DNA of 39,506 nt, taken from DATDCV01 sp036524155 (GTDB taxonomy: Bacteria; Verrucomicrobiota; Verrucomicrobiia; Limisphaerales; UBA8199). Of this stretch, positions 16,982 to 26,323 are shown one piece after another; the stretch's first letter is position 1, and every line of letters begins with the position of its first letter. Position numbers and translations under genes: made by a program. Where the stretch lies: the NCBI GenBank assembly GCA_036524155.1, contig DATDCV010000279.1, positions 1 through 39,506 on the forward strand. Direction: 5' to 3'. Under the pieces are notes generated by a model. It made no database searches. It was not told the DNA's origin and was given only the letters and a program-made list of their open reading frames with translations.

Positions 16982-19417
16982 CTAACGCGCCCCTGTGATC
17001 TCCGCCAGCAACCGGAAGAAGCCGCGTTTGCGTTCCGTGTTGATGTCCCATCTAACCGGCGGACACTGGTACCCGTCGCTGTAATTTCGTTCCCCGGGAT
17101 CGAAGTAACCCCACGAGGCGTACTCGCTCACCGCCGCCACGAAGTTGTTGTCAGGTTTTTCGAAGGCGAAATGGTCGTCTTCATTGAAGAGAATCGGTTT
17201 GGCGGTGTAGCCGGGCACCGCTCGCGCCTGGCGGACCATGTTGCGAATGCGATCCGGTTCTGACACTCCGTTGCCGTGCATGAGGAGGAAATCCGAGACG
17301 CGCACAACATTTTCACGTGGAATCGTGCCGCCTCCGTAAGAGGTGCCCACCAGCAGGCGCCGCTGGCCGCGCGTGGTCGCTTTCACCCTGCCGATCAGCT
17401 CGTGAACGCGCTCAGGCTGGAGCACGCTGTGATCGTACCGGACGTTGCATTCATTGTTGACCTCGATCAGCACGTTGTTCCACGCGTGATCCAACACCCA
17501 GCCGGTGGCGTTGTCCGTCGCGCGTAAAACGGCGGGCTCGTCTTGCAGGCGCTGGTCCTGTCCGAAATAGAAATAGCCCAGGATCACAGCCATTCCGAGC
17601 TCGTCGGCACGATTGATAATCCGCTCGAGCCGCGCGGTATAATCGGGGCGCAATGAGCCGTCGTTTTCAAAGGCGGAGTTGTGCCAGGGCTGAGCCTGCG
17701 AGTAACCCTGAGGCGAGCCGCCTTGCAGGTTGATCGTGAAGGCCAGCAAGCCGTGCCGGCGCCACTCGGGCATCGCGGCGATAAACTCCTGAGTGTTTCT
17801 CTCCGCGTCCCATTTACCGGTGTCGGGGTAGGCCCAGAGGGCAATGGTGTTGGTGTTGCGGTCGTCGAAGATGCCTTGCACCAGGCGGGCGTTGAGCAGC
17901 AGGCCCTCAATTTTGTGGCCTTTCCAGGACCGGCCCTTGTAAGTGGGCTCGCCGTTGATCAGGAAGGCATCGCCTTTAATCGAGACGGTAGTCCGGAGTT
18001 GCCGGGCGGACGTCGCAGGGCCACGGCTGCCGGGGCGGGTTTCGGTGTTGGCGGCGATTGTTTCCGCAGATTCGAACACCCCGCCCTGGTCGTGTGTCTG
18101 TTCTATCCAGTTTGCCAGCGCCGTCCGCAGTTCCTTGAGAACCCGCTGGTGTTGGGACTTCGGCGAACCCACCAGGTTGGTGACTTCGAAGGGGTCGGAT
18201 TCCAGGTTGTAGAGCTCCTCGGCGGGCATGCGCGGCTGACAGAGGAAATCCTGCGCTGGCGTGAGCTTGCCCGCAGCGTGCAGTTCTTTCAGGACGTTCC
18301 AGGCAGGATATTGGGTTTCCTTATAGCGATTGGGGGCGAGAAAGGGTGTTTCCGGCGTGAAATTGCGGATGTAACGATACCGCGAATCCCGCACGGTACG
18401 GATGCGCATCACTGTTTCATCGCAGCGGTCACGCGCGCCGAAAACATATCGGGCGGCGGGTTCCGCGCCGTTGCCCAGAAAAATCCGTCCCTGCATCGCG
18501 GTAGGTTTCGGCGCGCCAGCGATCGCCAGCATGGTTGGCGCGAGATCGATCGATTCCATTAGCCTCGGATCGACCGTGCCCGGACGAAACCGTCTTGCCG
18601 ACGGAAGATCCTCTGGCCACCGGACGATGAGCGGCACGTGCAGCCCTTCTTCGTAACAGAACTGCTTGCCGCGCACGTGGGATTGGCCATTGTCGCCAAA
18701 GAAGACCACGACCGTGTTGTTCGCCAGGCCATCCTTCTCAAGTTGCTGCAACACCAATCCGACCTTCCGGTCCAACTCGGTAACCGAGTCCAGGTACCGC
18801 GCCCAGTCCTGCCTGACCACCGGGTGTTCAGGATAATACGGCGGGATCTTGACTAGCTCCGGATTCGCCTTTTGCGGCGCGCGATAGGGCCGGTGGGTTT
18901 CCGAAAAGTTGATCTGCGCATAAAATGGCTGATGGCTTTTCAGGTCGTCCCAGTTCGCGGAGTCGAATGGTTTGCCCGCGTAAGCGAAGTTCCAGTCTGT
19001 TTTACCCGTCCCTTTGAACCCGCACGCCGGCGGCAGGGTGACGATATTGGCCGTGAAGTAGCCGACGTCCCGCAGCCAGTCGGTCAGTACGCGGACTCCG
19101 TCCGGCAGTCGGTACCCGTCGTTGCGGTGCGAGCGATGGTTGTGGGTGCCGATGGTGGTCGAGTACATGCCGGTCATGAAAGCCGACCGGCTGGGAGAGC
19201 AAACCATCCCGGAATAAAAACGCGTGTAACGAACCCCTTGCGTCGCCAGACGGTCGAGGTTCGGCGTCCACACCTGGTCCGTGCCGTCGCAACCGAGGTG
19301 CGGACCAAGGTCTTCGGCGACCAACCACAGGATATTGGGCCGGGTCGATGCGCCCGCCGACAGACTTGACGCCCCGAGAAAGAAGAAGGTCGCGGGCAAG
19401 AGCCAGTTCAGTTTCAT
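16982..19417 (-). CDS. Secreted sulfatase fused to a glycoside-hydrolase-like TIM barrel
   Basis: An 811-residue exported two-domain protein. A signal peptide covers about 1-24. Residues 25-445 form a type I sulfatase with the formylglycine motif MVCSPSRSAF (Cys73, the residue converted to formylglycine) and GDNG metal ligands at 241-244. A low-complexity linker (about 446-475) leads to residues 476-811, which resemble a clan GH-A barrel: FLINGEPTYKGRSW opens it, with candidate acid/base Glu656 (EVNNECN) and nucleophile Glu746 (ILFNEDDH). This suggests one polypeptide that removes sulfate and then cleaves the sugar. It lies 10 nt after the unknown secreted protein, in one operon. Sulfatase activity needs a maturase encoded elsewhere. 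The GH part is a fold-level inference. Confidence 0.85.
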   Translation of the reverse strand: MKLNWLLPATFFFLGASSLSAGASTRPNILWLVAEDLGPHLGCDGTDQVWTPNLDRLATQGVRYTRFYSGMVCSPSRSAFMTGMYSTTIGTHNHRSHRNDGYRLPDGVRVLTDWLRDVGYFTANIVTLPPACGFKGTGKTDWNFAYAGKPFDSANWDDLKSHQPFYAQINFSETHRPYRAPQKANPELVKIPPYYPEHPVVRQDWARYLDSVTELDRKVGLVLQQLEKDGLANNTVVVFFGDNGQSHVRGKQFCYEEGLHVPLIVRWPEDLPSARRFRPGTVDPRLMESIDLAPTMLAIAGAPKPTAMQGRIFLGNGAEPAARYVFGARDRCDETVMRIRTVRDSRYRYIRNFTPETPFLAPNRYKETQYPAWNVLKELHAAGKLTPAQDFLCQPRMPAEELYNLESDPFEVTNLVGSPKSQHQRVLKELRTALANWIEQTHDQGGVFESAETIAANTETRPGSRGPATSARQLRTTVSIKGDAFLINGEPTYKGRSWKGHKIEGLLLNARLVQGIFDDRNTNTIALWAYPDTGKWDAERNTQEFIAAMPEWRRHGLLAFTINLQGGSPQGYSQAQPWHNSAFENDGSLRPDYTARLERIINRADELGMAVILGYFYFGQDQRLQDEPAVLRATDNATGWVLDHAWNNVLIEVNNECNVRYDHSVLQPERVHELIGRVKATTRGQRRLLVGTSYGGGTIPRENVVRVSDFLLMHGNGVSEPDRIRNMVRQARAVPGYTAKPILFNEDDHFAFEKPDNNFVAAVSEYASWGYFDPGERNYSDGYQCPPVRWDINTERKRGFFRLLAEITGAR

Positions 19418-19427
19418 AAAACGTTTC

Positions 19428-20867
19428 CTATCTCCCGAACGAAACGGACTTGAGCCTGAAGTGCGATCCGGGCTGGCCGACCGGCGCTGGGTCCAGCCGC
19501 AACTGCGTGATCAGGCCGTCGTACCTGGGCGACCTCGCCAAGTCGACCAGGTATTGTTTGAAACGCCCATCGGAACGAATCGGGACCTTCAAGGATTGTT
19601 CGGTGGTAAACGACGCCTGGCCGAGCCTCCGCCAGAACACAGTCACCCCAGCCTCGGCTGAATCTTTGTTTCCGCTGTTGAATGCGGCTTCGAGCTTTAG
19701 CTTGGGAGCGTCCTGCGCCTTCACCAGGAACACCGGGCTGAGTACCTGGGGTGCGGCCTTTTCGAGCGGAATCTCCAACTGCCGGCGAATGGGCCAGCCG
19801 GTGTCGGTGCCGTCGCGGTAAAACCAGCCTTGTCGGTCCCTGACGAATTGGAAAACCGGCAGCTTTGGCGTCGCGTGATGTTGATAAACATAGGCGCGAA
19901 CCTCCTCCAGGCTGCCGAGGATCAGCTCGTATACATAATCGTAGACGATGTTGTGGTCGAGAATCTCTGCTCTGATTGGCGCGATGTAACCGGTCGGATC
20001 GTCCAGCGGGCCGCCGGCGCCGGGGCGTCCCGCGAAACCGCCCGTGAACTCGAAGGCGCCGGGGTTCCAGACTCCCAGACCCCAGCCCGCGTCATTCACC
20101 TGGGCCGCCCAGTTTTCCGTGCCTACCCATTGCGACCAAGGGCCCGGCTCACCCGTCCGTTTTTCGATGCGTGTGAGCGCGTCTCCCGAGAAGGGTCTTT
20201 CACCGGTGTAGGTCATGAGGCGATAAAACGGGCCATTCACATAGACCGCCGGCAACTCCTGGTGCCGCGCGGAGTACTGGGTCTTGTCAGGTCGATGGTT
20301 GGTGAGGCGGCAGCGGGCTTTTACGGCCGGCCCGGACAACTCGAGCCAAACCTCGCACTCGCATTCGCCCGGGAGGTTGTCCAGCGGCCAATGCATTGGG
20401 ACGCACTTGACGTAAATCGAGCGGCCGTGGTTGGTGTGCTTTACTACCCTCGATTCGTGCCCATAGCAATCGCCGGACTGAATAGGATTCCACCCGATAA
20501 ATTCCCAGGCTTTGGACATGCGCGTGCCCGGAGGGTTAAACGGCACCGGACCGGAGTAGTAGGAGAGCTGCACCTGGCGGCCCCAATCGTGGGTGTTGAT
20601 CAGGTTCAATTCCCGGTTCGTGCCGGCCGGCGACAGATAAGTGATGGCACCACCAAGATTAAGATCCACGCCGAGCCGGAGCGTCTGGTTTTCGATATAA
20701 CTCATCTGCGGCACATGCTGCGAGGCGGGCTTTCCCGCAGGTACCGCCGCCAGGACCGTGGCCGAGAAGATGCCTGCGGTCAGCAGCGCGACCGAGTCCG
20801 CTCGGGCGGGTCGAAAGGGAATCCTGCGGCGGCAGAGCTGACTCAGGTTACCGATCGCGCGATGCAT
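19428..20867 (-). CDS. Secreted protein of unknown function, carbohydrate-locus member
   Basis: A 479-residue protein from the ATG at 20867; the frame is open to 21035 but that part would overlap the divergent GH28 gene. The N-terminus has a basic n-region and a hydrophobic stretch at about 26-41 (VALLTAGIFSATVLAA), suggesting export. The body is rich in aromatic residues and predicted strands, with NRELNLINTHDWGRQVQLSY and EFIGWNPIQSGDCYGHES near the start. The last 110 residues look like a small beta-sandwich module. I do not recognise a family. Its position 10 nt ahead of the sulfatase and divergent to GH28 implies sugar binding or degradation. Histidines in the middle are possible active-site residues but no motif is established. 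Confidence 0.7.
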   Translation of the reverse strand: MHRAIGNLSQLCRRRIPFRPARADSVALLTAGIFSATVLAAVPAGKPASQHVPQMSYIENQTLRLGVDLNLGGAITYLSPAGTNRELNLINTHDWGRQVQLSYYSGPVPFNPPGTRMSKAWEFIGWNPIQSGDCYGHESRVVKHTNHGRSIYVKCVPMHWPLDNLPGECECEVWLELSGPAVKARCRLTNHRPDKTQYSARHQELPAVYVNGPFYRLMTYTGERPFSGDALTRIEKRTGEPGPWSQWVGTENWAAQVNDAGWGLGVWNPGAFEFTGGFAGRPGAGGPLDDPTGYIAPIRAEILDHNIVYDYVYELILGSLEEVRAYVYQHHATPKLPVFQFVRDRQGWFYRDGTDTGWPIRRQLEIPLEKAAPQVLSPVFLVKAQDAPKLKLEAAFNSGNKDSAEAGVTVFWRRLGQASFTTEQSLKVPIRSDGRFKQYLVDLARSPRYDGLITQLRLDPAPVGQPGSHFRLKSVSFGR

Positions 20868-20958
20868 GCGGGAAGTGTAAGCGGATGGCTTTGGCAAGGC
20901 CAGAGGCTTTGTCTGGGCTTGGCGTTGCCGGGTGAGGCCCGTATCCTCGCGGGCGCTT
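20868..20958. promoter_or_regulatory. Divergent promoter region between the sulfatase operon and GH28
   Basis: A 91-bp gap separates two divergent gene starts (20867 minus and 20959 plus), so both promoters must lie in it or just inside the genes. No clear -35/-10 hexamers or operator dyad were recognised; the call rests on gene layout alone. Confidence 0.4.
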
Positions 20959-22398
20959 ATGATGAGGTTGTCGTTGACACTGGTCGGAGTGATGCTGCTG
21001 GGTTTGTCCTGCGCGGAGGCTGGCAGTGTGCGCATCTATCCCGCGCCCGACGGGGAGGAATTGTCAAACGACTACAGCGTGAAGGTGGAGGGGAAGGAGA
21101 TGCCGGTGTATGTCGCCAGAGTGGCGCCCGCGACACCGGAGTTGCGATGGAAGGCCATGGATGACAAGGCGCGGTCGGCGGATTATTTCGAGCAGGCGGC
21201 CTTCGTGTACTTTGACATGGAAGGTAGTGTGAGCGTCACCGTTACTTGTCCGGAGGAGATCCGCTCGGTCAAGGTGCTGCCGTCGTCGCTTCAGATTACT
21301 CCAGCGGTCCAGGGCAAGACCCTGACGCTGACTCTCACCAAGCCAGAGCCGGTGACTATCGAGGTCAACGGCAACTGGACAAGATCGTTGCACCTGTTCG
21401 CAAATGCGCCGGAGGTCGATGCGCCCCGGCCAGGGGACGCAAACGTGCTGTATTTCGGGCCGGGGCTTCACGAGGTCAGCCATTTGGTGGTGAGCAACAA
21501 TCAAACGGTATACGTCGCCGGCGGCGCGGTGCTGCGGGGGGTCATCAAGCCGGACGAACCGTACCAGATCAGCAGCTACAGCGGGTTAAAGACCTACTCA
21601 CCCACGTTGGTGCTGAAGGGGGACAACATCCGCCTGCGCGGTCGCGGCATCATCGACGGCAGCCGATGCACGACTCACGCACGGAACCTGGTGCATGTGG
21701 AAGGCCGGGACATCACGCTCGAGGGGGTGATCCTGCGCGATTCGAGCACCTGGACCATTCCCGTGCGGCGGTCTCAACATGTGCGGGTGAACAACGTCAA
21801 GCTACTCGGCTACCGCGCCAACTCGGACGGGATCGACATCTGCAACAGCCAGGACGTAACCGTAGAGGGCTGCTTCATCCGGACGCTGGATGATTTGATC
21901 GTGGTGAAGACCGACCGCGGCCAGGGCGAGGCGCGAAAGATCGTCGCCCGGAACTGTGTGCTCTGGAACGAAGTTGCGCACGCGCTGAGCATCGGCGCCG
22001 AATTGCGCGAAGATGTGGATGACGTGCTGTTTACCGACTGCGATGTCATCCACGACAAAGGCCGCGAGTGGACGCTCCGGGTCTATCATTGCGATTCGGC
22101 GCGGATCACCAACGTGCGTTTCGAGAATCTGCGGGTCGAGGAATCACCCCGGCTCATCTCACTGTGGATCGACAAAGCCTTCTGGACCCGCGACACCGAG
22201 CGCGGTCACATCGACAGCGTGAGGTTCAAAAACATTCGCGCGGCCGCGGCTCCGTTATGCGTGGAACTCCACGGTTTCGACGAAACACACGCGGTTGAAA
22301 ACGTGCTGATGGAGAATGTCGTCGTGAACGGAAGCCCGCTGAAGGCGGCGGAGGTGAAGACCAATGCGTTCGTGCGGAACGTGAAGGTCTCACCGTGA
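20959..22398 (+). CDS. GH28-like polygalacturonase-fold enzyme, exported
   Basis: A 479-residue right-handed beta-helix protein of the glycoside hydrolase 28 type. The signal peptide starts at the ATG at 20959 (MMRLSLTLVGVMLLGLSC), and the Cys near position 18-20 could be a lipoprotein site. An N-terminal domain (about 25-155) precedes the helix. The catalytic aspartates are recognisable as NSDGID (288-293) and TLDD (311-312). The GHG signature of polygalacturonases reads AHA (in VAHALSIGAE) and the downstream RIK is replaced by LRV, so the enzyme is divergent and its substrate may not be pectin. It converges on the beta-helix operon with 103 bp between. Confidence 0.85.
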   Translation: MMRLSLTLVGVMLLGLSCAEAGSVRIYPAPDGEELSNDYSVKVEGKEMPVYVARVAPATPELRWKAMDDKARSADYFEQAAFVYFDMEGSVSVTVTCPEEIRSVKVLPSSLQITPAVQGKTLTLTLTKPEPVTIEVNGNWTRSLHLFANAPEVDAPRPGDANVLYFGPGLHEVSHLVVSNNQTVYVAGGAVLRGVIKPDEPYQISSYSGLKTYSPTLVLKGDNIRLRGRGIIDGSRCTTHARNLVHVEGRDITLEGVILRDSSTWTIPVRRSQHVRVNNVKLLGYRANSDGIDICNSQDVTVEGCFIRTLDDLIVVKTDRGQGEARKIVARNCVLWNEVAHALSIGAELREDVDDVLFTDCDVIHDKGREWTLRVYHCDSARITNVRFENLRVEESPRLISLWIDKAFWTRDTERGHIDSVRFKNIRAAAAPLCVELHGFDETHAVENVLMENVVVNGSPLKAAEVKTNAFVRNVKVSP

Positions 22399-22440
22399 AC
22401 CGGGACTTCCGCGACCCGCCAGAATAGATCGCGGAATCCG

Positions 22441-22475
22441 CAGCGCCTGATTTTGGGCAGCGGAGCGCTGTTTGT
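22441..22475. terminator. Possible bidirectional terminator between convergent genes
   Basis: In the 103-bp gap between convergent genes, CAGCGC (22441-22446) pairs with GCGCTG (22465-22470) and is followed on the plus strand by TTTGT. The stem is only 6 bp with an 18-nt loop, so the call is weak. Confidence 0.3.
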
Positions 22476-22501
22476 ATGGGCGGTCGTCGACGCGGGTTCG
22501 A

Positions 22502-24655
22502 TCAAAAGCGGAGCCGGGCCCGGAGTTCATCGCGCCGGAGGCCGATCTGGGCCAAGGGAATTTTTTTGAAACCGAGTTTCCAGGCCGGGGAATCGCTCCG
22601 GAGCGCGAAATCGGTCGCGCGGCAGTTGTCGATGGGGAGGCTGACGAAGCTTGCCGCGGCGTTAGTGAGGTTGTCCTCCAACCGCAGCATTTCCCCGGTG
22701 GCATGCCAGTACACGTTCAGCCATTTGCCGACACAAACGTTGCGCGCCACCAGGTTGTTTTCCGGCGGGACACCCTTGAAGGCGTCGCCCTCGATGACCG
22801 GGCCGCCCGGCGGGCCATAACACTGATCGAGAGTTTTCATCTCAGGGTAGCGTTCGCGATAGAGAGCGAGCGGGATCTCGGCCAGGTGCTGGCGCATGGT
22901 CTTGTCTATCATCTCGTGCCAGACAGGCGACTTATCAAGGCCGCGGCCGTCCAACTCGACGGCGAAATTGCACTCCACGAAGATGTTGTTGAGGACCTGG
23001 TGATCGCGGCCGCCGCCGAGAAAGGCCGCACGCTGGACTTTGTAGAAGACGTTGCCCGAGATCTCGGTGCCGCTGACACAGTCGTCCATGTAAACCCCCA
23101 TCGAGCCCATGCCGACGCCGCCCGTGTGGTGGATAAAATTGTGGCGGATGCGATTGCCGCGGAAGGTGTAATCGCGGCCGGTGTAGATTGCGCCGACATC
23201 GCCGGTTTCCAGCGCGATATGATGGATTTCGTTAAACTCGATGAGGTGGTCATTGCCAGTGAACAGGATCGCGCAATGGGGATGATCCTGGATGAGATTG
23301 TGCGTGGCGCGCATTCCCACGCCACCGATGAGCACCGCTGGCACATAACACTTCGACCACCGGCCCTGGCGCGTGAAATGGCAATTGTCAACGAAATGTC
23401 CCGCGCCGCGAAGCGCCTGCCGGTCGCCCCCGTTGAGCGACACACCGCCATCTCCCGTTTCGAAGACGTCGCAGCTTAAGACTCCATGACCCGCGCCGCC
23501 TTCGACTCGGACGCCGTAGTTGCCAAGGTTTCGAATGGCGCAGCCGGCGACGAGATTGGTGGCGCCCCCGTGGATCTCGACGGCGCTGGCGCGGGCAGCC
23601 TCGAACGCAACGCCGCGGAAGATCACGTGTGAGATCTCGGTCAGTTTCACCAACGGCTGAGCGAGCAACGAGAGCAGCACCTCGACCCGGTCATCCAACG
23701 GAGCCGGCGGCCAGAAATAGAGCATACCGGTTTTCCGATCGAGAAACCACTCGCCCGGCTGGTCGAGTTCTTCGAGCAAGTTCAGAAAATAAAACCGCTG
23801 GCCTTTGCGGAAGCCGTACAGGCCGAAGGGCGGGACGGTCTTGACCAGCCTCTGTTCCAGGTTCAGTTCGCTGACCCGCTCGTAGGAATTGGCCCAATCC
23901 CACGACCAGTAGCCGTGGACCCAAAGGTCGCTGGTGTTTTTCCACGCGCGCGGACGGTCGCCAGCGTAGAAGAAGCCGTCTTCGAGCTTGCCGATTTTGC
24001 CGCCGTGGCCGTCGTTTTGGGCGTTGGCTTCAGGGAAGCCGGCGATTTTTTCGAAAGCGCCCTCATTGGGCCAGCGGGCGAGAGTCATCGGTTTGCCGTC
24101 GAAGAACAACTCGCAATGTGAAGGCGTCAGCGGCCGGCCGAAGCCACGGGACTTCATCTCGCCGAAGTCAGACATGCCCAGGGCGCGGAGGTCGATCTGG
24201 ACCACGCTGGCCCGCGCGACCTCGGGCAAGCGGGCAAGCACGGCAAGGTCGGTCACCCGTGAGAATCCGGCCAGGCGACGGCCACCGAGGAGGCGAGGAG
24301 ATTCGTTTTTGTATGAGCGCCAGGTAACGGGAGATTTTTCGGTGCCGGAGTCGGGCGCCGTTAGCTCGAAAGTGTTCGTGCGGAGATAATCCCCACCACG
24401 GAGGCAGACGGTTGACGGGGAAGGACGGTTACCGGGCTGGCGGAGTCCCCGGAGGGCGTCGCGAGCTCGCTCAAGAGTCGCGAAGGGCTTTGCCAGCGAG
24501 CCGGGGTTGGCGTCGCTGCCGCCGGGCGCAACGTAAAACTCGGCGGCAAACGCCGTGCCGCCATATCCCAGCAGCAGCCCCAGTAAAAGCGTTTGCCCGC
24601 AGGTCCGACCAGGCTGAGCAGTCCGACTCGCCTGACTCGTGTCGCTTTTCTTCAT
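22502..24655 (-). CDS. Large right-handed beta-helix enzyme, GH141-like
   Basis: A 717-residue exported protein. The signal peptide (about 20-38, LLLGLLLGYGGTAFA) is followed by the FYVAPGGSDANPGSLAKPF motif that starts many beta-helix polysaccharide enzymes. The helix repeats run from about residue 340 to 580, with characteristic FRGNRIRHNFIHHTG and GVYMDDCVSGTEISGNVF coils. The overall plan (DAN-PG start, central sandwich insertion, C-terminal helix) resembles family GH141, which includes fucosidases and xylanases acting on complex pectin; this assignment is from memory and is moderate. Its ATG overlaps the stop of the PQQ-propeller gene by four bases (ATGA), so it is the last gene of a three-gene operon beginning at 27295. 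Confidence 0.8.
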   Translation of the reverse strand: MKKSDTSQASRTAQPGRTCGQTLLLGLLLGYGGTAFAAEFYVAPGGSDANPGSLAKPFATLERARDALRGLRQPGNRPSPSTVCLRGGDYLRTNTFELTAPDSGTEKSPVTWRSYKNESPRLLGGRRLAGFSRVTDLAVLARLPEVARASVVQIDLRALGMSDFGEMKSRGFGRPLTPSHCELFFDGKPMTLARWPNEGAFEKIAGFPEANAQNDGHGGKIGKLEDGFFYAGDRPRAWKNTSDLWVHGYWSWDWANSYERVSELNLEQRLVKTVPPFGLYGFRKGQRFYFLNLLEELDQPGEWFLDRKTGMLYFWPPAPLDDRVEVLLSLLAQPLVKLTEISHVIFRGVAFEAARASAVEIHGGATNLVAGCAIRNLGNYGVRVEGGAGHGVLSCDVFETGDGGVSLNGGDRQALRGAGHFVDNCHFTRQGRWSKCYVPAVLIGGVGMRATHNLIQDHPHCAILFTGNDHLIEFNEIHHIALETGDVGAIYTGRDYTFRGNRIRHNFIHHTGGVGMGSMGVYMDDCVSGTEISGNVFYKVQRAAFLGGGRDHQVLNNIFVECNFAVELDGRGLDKSPVWHEMIDKTMRQHLAEIPLALYRERYPEMKTLDQCYGPPGGPVIEGDAFKGVPPENNLVARNVCVGKWLNVYWHATGEMLRLEDNLTNAAASFVSLPIDNCRATDFALRSDSPAWKLGFKKIPLAQIGLRRDELRARLRF

Positions 24656-26316
24656 GGCCCATCCCTTCTCACTGCAAACAACCGGTTCATGGTCGCGACA
24701 TAGAGGACTCCGTTAGCAGCGGTAACCGTCGCGCTGACGGGGCTGCCGAGGCTCTTGGAGGTAAGCAGCTTCTTCTCCCGCGCGGCAGCAAAGATGTAAA
24801 ACTCGCCGCTGCGCGTGCCCAGATATACTTTGCCGTCGGCCACGAAAGGCGAGGCCCAGCCGTCGCCCTTAAGTTGGTGAGACCAGCAAGGCTGCCCGGT
24901 CACCGCGTCGAGGCAATGCAAGGTGCCGGGGCAATCGACGATGAACACCAGGCCATGCGCAACGGCCGGGGTCGCCATCACGTGTTTGTCGAGCTGAGCG
25001 GACCATACCAGGCCGTTGGTCGTGATATCACCGGTTTTAGTCGCATCGATGCATTTGACCCAGGCCTCGTTTTTGCCCCACCAGATATCGCCACCACCCG
25101 CGACATACAGCCGTCCGGCGTCGAAGACGGGCATGCCGAAAATGTTGCTTGGGCTTTCCCGCCGGTTGCTGTTGTATTTGTGGACATTGGTTTTGGGCGC
25201 TGCAGGGTCAAAGTCAAACTGCCAGACTTTCTTTAGAAGCGCGGGAGAAAGGGAGGGCGCATTGGAGTCTTGGAGTGCCGGCGCGGCTGAAGCCTGGGCG
25301 GGACTCCTCTTGGCGGCCTCACCATTGCTCCGAGACTCGATCACCCCATTTTCCACGGGCTCAAAACTATAGACAATCCCGTTGCCGCCGGCAAAGAACA
25401 GCAGCGAGCGGCCGTTGACCTCCGCCATTGACGGCGCCGACCAGGTGCTGTGGAAAATGTTCGGCGCGGTGTGCTCGTTATCGCGCGCGATCAATCGTCC
25501 CGTGCGCTTGTCCAGCACCACCAGTCCGGGTGCGTCCGGCGTCCGAATCTTGCGGTGGGTGTTGTCCACCCCGGTGCCGGTGTTCAGATAGAGGTAATCG
25601 CCATGGACCAGAATCCCGCTATGGGCGGAGTCATGGGACCAGATGCCCGCCCCGCTGGTCAGCTCGAAGAGCCAGAGAATATCGGCATCCAGCGGCCCCG
25701 GCGGGCTGGCGGCGTCGCAGAGCTTCTGCTCGGCGGCAGGGAGCGGCGCATTGGAAGAGGCCAGCCACACCAGCTTTGGATCCATGTGCGCGCCCTCCAT
25801 GAGGTACGGGCCGTCGTTGCCATTTGCCATTCCCGGCGCATCGAGGCACATGACCTCCCCCCGATTGCTCACCAGATAAACGCGGTCGCCTTCGACGGTC
25901 ACGGGCGAGCAAATGCCGGCATTGGGCCAATCAAAGAAAATGTCCTCGATGCGCTTTGGCACCACGAGTTGCCAGAGCAATCGGCCAGTCGCCTCGTCCA
26001 GGCACATCAACACGCCGCGGTCGCCCTCGTGTTTGGCGTCGCGCGGATGTCCGTTGTTCGTCCCGATGTAAATGCGCCCCCCGGCTATTACGGGGGTAGC
26101 GTGGGTCTCAGTGCCGAGCTCGACCGACCATTTGACGTTCTTGCCGTTCTCGGGGTCAAATACGTCCGGCAGGTCGCGCTCGGTCGAGACAAGATTCCGG
26201 GACCAAGCCTGGCCCCACTGCGGCTGATCGGCGGCCAGCAACCCGAAGCCCGGCACCGCCAGGTGCCAAAGGCTAATGTGCAACAGCCAGAAAATAGTTC
26301 GTCTCATGCGCGGCAT
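24652..26316 (-). CDS. PQQ-like beta-propeller protein (BamB-like fold)
   Basis: A 554-residue exported protein with a signal peptide (about 5-29, ending FGLLAA). The mature part is built from propeller blades with recurring Ala/Gly-Gly-Arg-Ile/Leu-Tyr and Ala-Thr-Gly-x-Leu-Trp motifs: PVIAGGRIYIGTNNG, LDEATGRLLWQLV, FDAGRLYVAGGG, LDAVTGQPCWSHQLKG and FVADGKVYLGTRSG. Proteins of this kind in Verrucomicrobiota and Planctomycetota are secreted and sit in carbohydrate loci, but whether they bind PQQ or act only as scaffolds is not known. Catalytic PQQ-dehydrogenase residues were not identified. The gene begins 7 nt after the isomerase stop and overlaps the beta-helix gene by four bases. Confidence 0.8.
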   Translation of the reverse strand: MPRMRRTIFWLLHISLWHLAVPGFGLLAADQPQWGQAWSRNLVSTERDLPDVFDPENGKNVKWSVELGTETHATPVIAGGRIYIGTNNGHPRDAKHEGDRGVLMCLDEATGRLLWQLVVPKRIEDIFFDWPNAGICSPVTVEGDRVYLVSNRGEVMCLDAPGMANGNDGPYLMEGAHMDPKLVWLASSNAPLPAAEQKLCDAASPPGPLDADILWLFELTSGAGIWSHDSAHSGILVHGDYLYLNTGTGVDNTHRKIRTPDAPGLVVLDKRTGRLIARDNEHTAPNIFHSTWSAPSMAEVNGRSLLFFAGGNGIVYSFEPVENGVIESRSNGEAAKRSPAQASAAPALQDSNAPSLSPALLKKVWQFDFDPAAPKTNVHKYNSNRRESPSNIFGMPVFDAGRLYVAGGGDIWWGKNEAWVKCIDATKTGDITTNGLVWSAQLDKHVMATPAVAHGLVFIVDCPGTLHCLDAVTGQPCWSHQLKGDGWASPFVADGKVYLGTRSGEFYIFAAAREKKLLTSKSLGSPVSATVTAANGVLYVATMNRLFAVRRDGP

Positions 26317-26323
26317 GGGGACC

